Shown here: positions 55,418 through 64,000 of the stretch, one piece after another | How the letters are laid out: each line of letters opens with the position of its first letter | How positions within the stretch are numbered: the stretch's first letter is position 1 | Origin: Paramecium sonneborni | Taxonomy: Eukaryota > Ciliophora > Oligohymenophorea > Peniculida > Parameciidae | Length of the DNA stretch: 64,000 nucleotides | Assembly (NCBI GenBank): GCA_905182985.1 | Contig: CAJJDN010000067.1 | Span: 272,452 to 336,451, forward strand | Direction: 5' to 3' | Position numbers and translations under genes: made by a program | Notes under the pieces: model-generated | Told to the model about the DNA's origin: nothing | Seen by the model: the letters and a program-made list of their open reading frames with translations, nothing else | Databases searched by the model: none

Positions 55418-57280
55418 ATGATAATTCAGCTATTCCTCCTTTTTCCTATTCTCTATGCTTATTTCGAACAAAAACTCACAAGACATGCCCTTATGTATAA
55501 TGCCTTCAAAATTGATGAAAAAATGACTGCTATCAGCCCCAAATAATGCCCTGAAGATCTCTTAAATTATACATACAGTGACACTTACGTCAGTCAAATT
55601 TGTTTTAACAAAAATGTTTTCTATAATGTTGAAATCGTCCTTGGTGATACTGTTACTTATAATAAGACATATTAATTAGCAGTATTTTTAAAATAAATAA
55701 ATTTAGCTAGATCTAACATCTCCTTGGACTTGGTATAAATCAGAAAATTGTGTTACTTGCAAGAGTATTAAACCTCTAGACTTTGAAATTGGTGACGATT
55801 GCAAACCAAGTACCAAGACAAATGATTGTTTCAATGAAGACTTTAATAAATCATTTAATGCTACAAAATGGAATGATAAATAAGTTCATGGCTAAATTTA
55901 CTCCTAAAATTCATTAATATAAGGAACTTTTCAGACAGACACAATTTAAATGTTAGCATATAATTCATCATCAAGAATGACAATCTCTTAATTCATTTCT
56001 TATGAATGGGGAACCTCAACTCCTCCTTCGCTTGTAGTTATCACAGGATTACAAATGCTTTAGGTTCAATACATTAAAAATACTTTACCTATTTTAGCAG
56101 ATGGTGTGATAGGATTTGGATTTGAATATACAGAAACAAATGAAGAAAAAGCATAAAGTAATTCAAATTTTGTTGAAAAACTTGTTTAAGAAAAGACTAA
56201 ACTTAACTTAACTAGATAATTGTTTGCCTTATATACTTATGAAAGTGCTGAAAACTTCTCTGAAATGGTTGTATAGGTTGGTGGAATAGATGAAAAATAT
56301 ATTCATAAATAAAAATCTTCTAATGCAATTTGGATCAATACTTTAGAAAAATCAGGTTATTATTGGATGGTTGAAGTAAATAAAATTGAGTTAAAAGTAT
56401 TTTTTAATTATTTAACAAATAGAATAAAGAAGGAAGAGATTTAATTGATACTTAATTACCAATCAAAAAAGCATTCTTTACATTGAATTCCTAATTTATA
56501 GAATTACCTTATGATTTATTGAAATCTCTAACTTTAAAATTATAATAATTAAACTCAAATACAGTTTGTGACTTAGTCGACGAAAAAGTATTTCTTCAAT
56601 TTAAACTTAGATGTACATTTTATATTGTAAGAATCTACTTAAAACAATTTAAACAGATTATATTTTAACATTTACTTTTGGTAGTGATTAAGTTCCAATT
56701 TTGAATACTCATTTAATATATAGATAATGCAGTAATTCTAATAGTGAAGATAACTAATTTTAAGATTGCTTTTTCAATATTAAATATTCTTAATCAGATT
56801 ATGTTATCTTAGGAGAACCATTTATGAAAAACCATTATATTGTCTTTGAAAATAATCCTGGCAATAATACAAGAAGAATTGGAGTGTTCTAGGCAGCTAC
56901 ACATATGTATTATCCAGAAAATCCAAGTTAATATGAATGGCCTTTATTTAATGCAATTTTATTCATCTTCATTTTTGGACTTGTTAGTGTATGTTCAATC
57001 ACATTCTTAAAAAGTTTATGTAAAGATTTATTTAGATCATTTAAATATAGAAAAGTAATTAAATTCTAAATTATAGGCTTAAAATCCAGAGGATCAACAA
57101 TCTTTAAGAGTTTCTAAAGATATTGATTATGTTGATTATTCTACATAAGAAGAAGTTTAGAGTTAAATCAAAAACATTGAAATGAGTGATTAAAAAAAAG
57201 TTGAAGAATGGAATAAATAATAAGATCAATTTAAGTTTGGAGAAAAATTTACAAGCTCTTTAGAATAAAATTCATTATGA
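55418..57280 (+). CDS. Aspartic-protease-like (pepsin fold) membrane protein lacking catalytic motifs
   Basis: 588 aa after introns of 25, 26, 23 and 22 nt, with an exact codon count. A signal peptide (QLFLLFPILYAYF) is followed by a pepsin-like bilobal domain: FYNVEIVLGD, ALDLTSPWTWY at the first active-site position, VIGFGF, then KKAFFTLNSQFIELPYDLL at the second, and YVILGEPFMKNHYIVFEN near the end. Pepsins have D-T/S-G at both sites. Here site 1 is D-L-T and site 2 has no Asp, so proteolysis is unlikely. A C-terminal TM helix (FNAILFIFIFGLVSVCSITFL) anchors it with a ~75-residue cytosolic tail. The role is perhaps binding or adhesion; that is inference. Confidence 0.82.
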
Positions 57281-57481
57281 CAAAATATTCAATTAATTTA
57301 TGAATAAACAAATGATATATATTAAAACTTGAATAAATCGATCTTTTTTTTAAATCAAAGATGTAAAACGAAGTTTTAAGTAAATTCTAATAAATTTAAT
57401 ATATAAAAATTCAAGATATTATATAAATTTATTTTATGGGAAGAAAAAAATTGATTAAATATTTATTTTTGCAATACTTTT

Positions 57482-58683
57482 TCAATAATTCTTAACAGAA
57501 CCGGCTTTTTCAATATCATTTCCAGAGAAACTTATACCAATAATTTGTGGTAAAGGATTATTACTAGGAGTATCTATAAGTTATGTTGACATAGGTTTTA
57601 AGTTTTATAATCTATTCGAATTATCTTCAGCAAAAGTTTTAAGTGGAGATTTAACTTTTAATTCATAAAGATCTTACCAATTAATTTTACTAAAAAATGA
57701 ATGATTTTTTATAGTATCATATCCCTATTTAAATAATAACATAATATATACATTAGCTCCTATTCTTAATTAAGGATTGGTTTATAAAAGACTGTTGATT
57801 AAATCTTTAGCATCTTTAGACATGGTTGGTGGATAAGTAGGATTATTCTTTAAAATGAGATATTAGATTTTCATTTGATTTCTTTCAGGATGTGCAAAAG
57901 GAGTTTTACCAGTTATCATTTCATAAATTAAAATGCCTAAAGTCCATAAATCTACTTCAAAAGAATGTCCTTCCTTTCTTAAAATCTCAGGAGCTAAATA
58001 CTCAGTTGTACCAACTAACGTATATGATTTTTGATTTTTATCTTTTTTTTTTGTAGCAAGACCGAAATCAGTTAATTTCACATGTCCTGATTTAGTCAAT
58101 AATAGATTTTCAGGTTTTAAATCTCTATAAATAATGTTAAGTTTCATATTAAGATATTCTAATGCTAAGATGACTTCAGCTGCAACAAATTAAACTACAG
58201 GTTCAGGAAAACCCTAAGTTCTTTAAAGAATTTAATAAAATTCACCACCATCAATATATTCCAGTACAAAATAGAGCTTAGTCTAACTTTAAAATGAATA
58301 TTTAAGATTAACAATAAATGGATGTTTGCTGTTGTTCAATACTTCTTTTTCAATGATAGCATTTTATTCTAAATTATTATCAAATATTTATTTCTTATTC
58401 ATAGCTTTAAGAGCATAGATTTTATCATTATCTTTCTTTTTCACCTTAAACACTTTGCCAAATGCACCCTAATAATCTATCGTATTCTATAATCCCTTAC
58501 TTTTCCTATTTAATTTAGCATTAAAAAATCATCAATACTTAATTTCTTTTATACTGACTCCAACATCTTATATGAGTTTTGGTTCTTTTCTGAGTTACAT
58601 CCATTTGTCTCCTCTTATTATTTTGAAAGCATCTAAACAGAAGTTATTTGTGTTGTTTCCTTTGTTTCACATAGATTTCCCAT
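57482..58683 (-). CDS. AGC-family protein kinase, putatively N-myristoylated
   Basis: 380 aa after introns of 32 and 27 nt, with an exact codon count; the first intron restores [14 protein letters not shown]. Kinase blocks are [89 protein letters not shown] and [24 protein letters not shown] plus the C-terminal extension place it with PKA/S6K/SGK-type AGC kinases. No clear FxxF(S/T)(F/Y) motif is seen; the end has ISFSGND. It starts MGNLCETKE, a Gly2 with a nearby Cys typical of dual acylation, so membrane attachment is likely. All catalytic residues are present. Confidence 0.88.
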
Positions 58684-58786
58684 AATTTTAATTAATAATA
58701 GAATTGACAATATTTGAATGTGATTATCTAATAAGGAAACTTATATAATATAGTATAAATATTAGAATAAATAGATAGAGAAAGGT

Positions 58787-58954
58787 ATGATTTTAGAAAT
58801 GATAGATTTTTTACAAACGCTTGTCTCTCATATGAATCAAAAATAATGTTTGTAACTGGCGTTGGATAAATTATAGATTAATTCATCAGATCTTTATTCT
58901 GATATAGCATCTTTAGTAGAAATGATGAACAATAACTATCAGATAATGAGGTGA
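58787..58954 (+). CDS. Small orphan protein (55 aa)
   Basis: Short frame with ATG at 58787, encoding an amphipathic helical peptide (MILEMIDFLQTLVSHM, DIASLVEMMNNNY). It ends at TGA 58952-58954, or continues via a possible 29-nt intron from GTGATG. Composition is more protein-like than the surrounding DNA, but no homologue is recognised and it could be chance. It lies between the divergent kinase and the convergent methyltransferase genes. Confidence 0.35.
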
Positions 58955-59067
58955 TGTAAGAATTACTTAAAATGTTAAGAAAATATATATAATTCTTATA
59001 AAATTGATTTATTTTGAAATTTAGAATAATCATAAATTATTCCTAAATGGTTATATATAATTCAAAT

Positions 59068-59863
59068 TCATTGCTTAGCTCCTTTTTGTTATCCCTAGAA
59101 TCAAAGCAATTAAAATATACTTTAGTGCATATATAGATATAATGAACATTTGGGGCATCTTTATCTTCATTAGTAATTGCAATAGAAGTTGAAATAGTTG
59201 GTTTATGTACCTATTTAACTATTACATTCCTATTTAATTAAATAATCATTCAGATGTTACCAATCATATTCTGGTTTCTCTAAATATTAAAGTCTATGTT
59301 CAGGTAAACCATAAGAAATTGCAAAATATACTCCTTTTGGTCCTAACACTCTATGAACTTCTTGAATCACTTTTTAAGCATTAGATGATGATGATTCTCC
59401 ACACTTAAATCGATTATAATATTTACTAATATAGCATCAAGAGTTCCTTTATCAATTGCTCCATCGAATGATCCATCTTCGAATTCCATTGCTCTGGCAT
59501 CCATATGAAGATCTTTATTTAAAACTATCTATACATTTAAAATTTGGTCCTTTATCTTTATACTTCTCTTACATTGCCTTTGTAACAACATGAGATATAT
59601 CAATATTTGTAATATTCTAATATCCCTCATCAAACATTTCCTCACTCAATCCTAAAATTTATCTTTTATATAGTTCTTACTGGAATTTCCTGCTCCAACA
59701 TTTAGTAATTTACTTTCAGGAGTAAAGCAACCTTAAACTAGATCTTTTATTCCTGTAAATCTTTAATACCAATCGAAAGGCTCAGGATCTCTAAATTAGT
59801 TTAATCATTATTATACCTTGTATATCTCTCTTCCCAATATTCTGCTTTACCGTATTAAGACAT
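59068..59863 (-). CDS. METTL13/EEF1AKMT4-like lysine methyltransferase
   Basis: 212 aa after six introns (22-31 nt), each needed for frame, with an exact codon count. The N-terminal signature MSQYGKAEYWEERYT and PEPFDWYQ is typical of the EEF1AKMT4/METTL13 group. The SAM-binding motif I is LLNVGAGNSSLSEEM, followed by ITNIDISHVV, MEFEDGSFDGAIDKGTLDAI and VHRVLGPKGVYFAISYG, then the C-terminal strand VHYIYICTK. Family members methylate eEF1A lysines. A six-intron gene of under 800 bp is remarkably split even for Paramecium. Confidence 0.85.
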
Positions 59864-59922
59864 TTGAATATGATTAAATAAATTATGTTTAATATGTTTT
59901 AAAATTTTATATATAAATTAAA

Positions 59923-60447
59923 ATGCAAGTCAAACACTATAGGTTAATATCAGAACTTTATACTTCTCCTCAAAACAAAACTTCCTATTCTGAAAACATC
60001 TTTAGAGTCAACAAAAATAGCAGCTCATAACCAAAATTATCATCTCTTATTCCTTCTAGACATACACTTAGTACAGGTCAATCTTTCACTACAAATGAAT
60101 CTGCTATTAAAATATCTGCCATCATACCTAGAAATCATGATGAAAGACCTTATAGTAGGCTTACTACTGGATTCCAGAAATATAGATCTTACTTAGATTG
60201 CAAAAGATTGACATCATAAACTAAATATATGTAAACTCTTGATGATTGGGAAATGAACACTATTGAAGAAATTTAAATGAGAAGAACTTCCAATAAATAA
60301 ACTATTAATTGCAAATAATTATGTAATAACAATATTGAAAATAAAATGCATTTTACTACATTAAAAAAACCCAAAAAAAATACTATGTAAAAAGTTATTA
60401 TTATCAATCATTAAGGCAAACCTAAAATCTATTATTATATGCAATGA
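59923..60447 (+). CDS. Unknown basic protein
   Basis: Single exon, 174 aa. Rich in Ser, Thr, Asn and Lys without a globular domain; regular segments are few (GFQKYRSYLDCKRL, LDDWEMNTIEEIQMRR). No signal peptide or TM helix. The stop TGA 60445-60447 follows a Tyr-rich end (KIYYYMQ). Not recognised. Confidence 0.55.
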
Positions 60448-60677
60448 TTTATATAAGAAAATATGCTTTATAATTCCCTTTATTCCAATAAATAATAATT
60501 AAACTTATGATATAATTATTTTAAAATTGTTAATCTCATAGTCAATAAACATTTTCAGGGGTGCAATAATATCACTATTATTCTTTTCTAAATTTTTGTC
60601 ATAGTATTTATAAAATCGCGATATTATTTTAAAATTCATTATATATACTATATACTATTAATAAAACCCATGTAATT
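60448..60677. other. Intergenic
   Basis: 230 bp of AT-rich DNA, no gene seen. Confidence 0.4.
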
Positions 60678-61151
60678 ATGCTATCCGTATTAGATATTTT
60701 AGAATAACCTTCCATCATAATCTTTTATGAATATCTAACTCTAACTCTATGTAAATTGATCAATAACAAAGAATTTCAAATTATAAGATAATAAAGGATG
60801 AACATTGATTAAATTAAGTGTTACCAGTTTTGCCTATTAGAGTGTAATCTCATAAAAATCTTGACATCTAAGACTTTAATGTCAACTCGATATCACAATC
60901 AATTTATTGTTTTGTTTGATATTTTTAAATTTTTACTTTAACATTAAAAATTTTTATAATAGGTTCTTTACTTAAGAGAACGTAATATGAAATAAAAATC
61001 AAGAAGCTAAATAAAAACTAATCTTAGGATTAGTAATAATCTAATAGAAATGTTTTAATAAAACCTAATAAAGATATCGATTTTTTATAAATTAATATTT
61101 ATATAAAGTATTAAAAAAGTGATTGTTATTATGTCAAACAATTAATAATGA
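60678..61151 (+). CDS. Hypothetical protein
   Basis: Open frame of 157 codons with ATG at 60678. The start is protein-like (MLSVLDILEQPSIIIFYEYL, LCKLINNKEFQII), while the later part (FKFLLQHQKFLQQVL) is less so. Introns may be hidden, since the last third has noncoding-like composition. No domain recognised. It ends 42 bp before the mitochondrial carrier gene. Confidence 0.4.
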
Positions 61152-61193
61152 ATAGAAAATATCTTAAAAATTTATAATAAATCTAATTTAAAT

Positions 61194-62315
61194 ATGATTA
61201 ATAATATGACATATTAATCAATATTATTTATTTTAATGAAATAAGGGGATCATTTAAGTTCAACAACAATTATTATTTCATCAGGATTGGCTAGTGTGAT
61301 AAGCACAATAATTAGTAATCCATTTGAAGTTTTGAAAATACGATTGTAAGTAGATAAGATGGACTGCCATGAACATTAACATCATCGAAATGCTCATCGA
61401 AGCAAACCAAAATTTAAATATATTCACGAAATAGCTTTAACAGGACAATCAACAAGACATTAATTAAATCATTATGGAATGCTGTCAAAATCATTGAATT
61501 TGTGGAAACCTCATAGAATGATTAATATGATAGGAAAATCCTAGGCCACAAACCCCTTAATTAAAATTTATTAGAATTGTTCTTGCATTGCTACTAATTC
61601 TTTGGTTTAAGCCTTTTAACACATTTATACACATGAAGGAGCATCAACATTTTTTAATGGATGGAGATATGCTGTATTATAGGCGGGAGCATCAAATATT
61701 AGTTACTTCATGTTTTATGAGAGAACAAGAAAATTCTTATAATAATTGGAATTGCCATCAAGTAGATTGGTTGTTCCTTTATTAGCTAGTTCATTTAGTA
61801 GAGCATTGACAACAACAAGTAAGATTTGATATATATTTATAGTAACATTTCCATTGGAATATTGGAAGGTATTGTAATCATCCACTGTTGGATATTCTAA
61901 ATTGAAGAATGTTTAATTAGGTACATAGTTTCATTCAGCCTATTTAATAACAATTTAAAGAGATATATTATTTTCATGCATATATTGGAGTCTTCTAGAA
62001 AATTTAAAAATAGAGATAGGAAAGATATTAATAGATTTGCCTAATGCAGTGAATCTATTATCAGCAATGTTAGCAAGTAGTGTTACAGCTACAATGACCC
62101 TTCCATTAGATGTTGTAAAGACAAGAAAACAAGTTAGTACTAGAAGTGATTTAGGATCAAGTCGATAGATGGCTACTATGGAAATTTTGTAGAACATTTA
62201 TAGTCAAGAAGGATTGAAAGGACTATTTAAGGGATACTAACCTAGAATTGCTAAAGTTACAATGCATTCTGGTTTAGTCTATATGATGTATGAGTACCTA
62301 AAATAATTGTTCTGA
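61194..62315 (+). CDS. Mitochondrial carrier, SLC25A39/SLC25A40 (Mtm1) type
   Basis: 365 aa after a 24-nt intron, with an exact codon count. Three carrier repeats are visible, with signatures NPFEVLKIRLQ, FPLEYWKVLQ and LPLDVVKTRKQ at the ends of TM1, TM3 and TM5. The long matrix loop after the first signature (His-rich, DKMDCHEHQHHRNAHRSK) and QRDILFSCIYWSLLENL match SLC25A39/40. These import glutathione into mitochondria in animals; yeast Mtm1 is linked to Mn/Fe handling. The second signature has Glu for Asp. The His/Cys stretch might bind metal. A second ATG 12 nt downstream is also possible. Confidence 0.85.
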
Positions 62316-62382
62316 TTTTCAATTACTATTTATAAATTGAGATGTTTTTATGTGTATATTATTATATAATTATAAATATTAC

Positions 62383-64000
62383 ATGAACAAAGAAATATAA
62401 TATATGTAGCTCTTACTTTCTGATGTAGAAAAATTAAGGATTGCTTAAACATTTTAAGAATATGAACTGATAGTTAAAGCTTTATAAAGCATATAACAAT
62501 ATATCAATGAAGCTTAAACAGTAGAGAGTTTTAAATATATTCCAGATTTATTGATTGAAACTCTAAATCATATTATGAATCATCAATAATACCCAGATTA
62601 AATTCTTATTCATATTGAAAAGTATATTAAGTCTATTCTTTTCTACATCACTAAAAATATTTTTGATGATAAAATAAGTTAAATATTTTGTAAAATTATG
62701 GACCCATCTTGTAGGATCTATAAATATAATGCTCTTTCAAATAACTATCATGAAGATGTAATAATCTATTTTTATAATTATAGTTCATAGCTTATTCTTA
62801 TAACAAAAATCCTGAATATAAACAATTCATTGATAATATTAAAGTAGGTTCTTTATTGGATTGCATTCGTAATTGTTTAACTACAAATAGATTAAATTGG
62901 AATAGAGGGGTTGTTGAAGAAAGAAATGAAGAATATATTAAAGTAAGATATTTAAATGAGTCTAAAATTTCATAAATCTATAACATTAAAAGTGGGTATT
63001 TAATGCCTATTTCGACTCGTTCATAGCATTTAAATACAATGTTTAACTTATAGAAAAATTAAGTAATTTTAGCAACTCTAAATAATAAATGGATATTAAG
63101 TACCATTATTGATAGAATTGTAAGTTAAAGTGTTGAAAATATAATTACTTATACCATTGGATTTCGTACAATATAAGAAAATGCATCAGTATTTACAGGT
63201 TTGGATAGATATCATGATGAACATATAAGTGCTTGCAGTCCTCGATTAGCATTATGTGGTAATCATATTCCAAGATAATATAATTCAAATGAAATATTTA
63301 TTGATGATTCATATGATCTTCTTTATGAATGTGATTATTAGAAAAACAAATTTTATGCTATTCTAAGACCTTAATATTCATAGAGCTTGCTTTTGATTAA
63401 ATTTATAAATTATTTTGGATCTTTAGGTGGTTTTGAATAAATTCTAAAATTATAATCAGTTGATATTTTGGCAAATTATATTCAAGGTTTAGGAAATATT
63501 CATGCCTAATTGTATAGATCATTTTGTCAAGAATATATTACCAAATTATAAGGATTAAGATAAACTCTTCTTTAATCAGATGATTACACCTTAAGAAATA
63601 TGGGGAGAGAGAAAATTAATATAATTTTATAAGCATTCAAACTATTATTAGATAGAATAATGAGTGAAGAATAAAGAAAAGAATGGATACTAAATATTGG
63701 ATTAGAATTTGTATTAATATGTTTTAATTGTAAATTTTTAGATAAAAAAATTATTGGATTAAAACTATTAACAGATTTATTAAAATAAGCTCATAATGAT
63801 TAATCTCCAGATTAAATCCTATTGTGGATAGAAAAATAAAGTATTTTTCAAAATCTTTTTCATCATAGTACTCATTTGCAATTATTGGAAAGAACTAAAG
63901 ATTTGATCAAAATCTATTTATCAATTGAAAATGCTTTTAATTATAATTATTTATCCATTATCTGGAATCTTATGTAATCTAATGATAATGAGTTAAGATC
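62383..64000 (+). CDS. N-terminal part of a very large USP-type ubiquitin hydrolase (USP9X/24/34-like), incomplete
   Basis: The frame runs off the window end. One 26-nt intron (after HED) is evident. About 530 residues are visible, all helical-repeat type. Blocks such as SSVFTGLDRY-like ENASVFTGLDRYHDEHI, ILQAFKLLLDRIMSEEQRKEW, FVLICFNCKFLDKKIIGLKLL, IFQNLFHHSTHLQLLERTKDLI and FNYNYLSIIWNLMQSNDNEL resemble the long N-terminal helical region of USP9X/USP24/USP34. The catalytic domain would lie to the right, beyond 64000. Identification rests on this repeat pattern and is probable, not certain. Confidence 0.65.

Noticed and set aside
1..64000. Search for CRISPR arrays, transposons, integrated viral genes and tRNA genes
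   Set aside because: No spaced palindromic repeats, transposase or integrase motifs, or viral hallmark proteins were seen, and no tRNA cloverleaf was recognised by eye. A covariance-model scan would be needed to exclude tRNAs.

Overview
The window is a gene-dense piece of a ciliate somatic (macronuclear) genome, almost certainly Paramecium. TAA and TAG are read throughout as glutamine and only TGA stops translation. The DNA is very AT-rich. Introns are tiny (about 20-32 nt, GT(A)...(T)AG), and many interrupt conserved proteins exactly where the frame must change. Intergenic gaps are often under 100 bp. One 5S rRNA gene matches the ciliate 5S layout closely. Apart from a single undetermined base at 54169 there are no gaps. 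I see no transposon, integrated virus or CRISPR array.

Layout. 0.4-12.6 kb: a MaoC-type hydratase, 5S rRNA, a cyclic-nucleotide-binding protein, eIF3b, a coiled-coil protein, two small membrane proteins, dipeptidyl peptidase III, a trichocyst matrix protein and exosome Rrp4. 13-24 kb: a secreted protein, a CRAL-TRIO protein, a cyclic-nucleotide-gated-type K+ channel, phosphohistidine phosphatase, a C2/multi-TM protein, a tandem-CDGSH iron-sulfur protein and an R1R2R3-Myb protein with a long Gln tract. 24-38 kb: a ~5.8 kb secreted beta-sandwich protein, a coiled-coil protein, TRAPPC6/Trs33, a Cys-rich surface protein, a small DnaJ-type zinc protein, an ankyrin protein and a MORN protein. 38-52 kb: an unknown protein with an apparent frameshift, a SHIPPO-like protein, an AGC kinase, DNAAF1, a Na+/H+ exchanger, three tandem diverged paralogues of unknown function, RPL13A and a CFAP97-type protein. 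52-64 kb: a PhoD-type phosphatase, RPS2, an aspartic-protease-like protein lacking catalytic residues, a second AGC kinase, a METTL13/EEF1AKMT4-like methyltransferase, two unknowns, an SLC25A39/40-type carrier and the 5' part of a very large USP-type deubiquitinase.

The genes do not form operons and most are ordinary housekeeping or cilium/cortex genes. The main oddities are a 1,114-bp near-identical direct repeat on both sides of the single N (probably an unmerged contig overlap), a CDGSH protein whose first cluster motif has Cys in place of the ligand His, a pseudo-aspartic protease, three tandem fast-evolving paralogues, and three places where a conserved frame is broken. I found no clear multi-gene undescribed system. 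All translations were done by hand with the ciliate code. Exon joins were checked where possible by requiring the spliced length to be a multiple of three.
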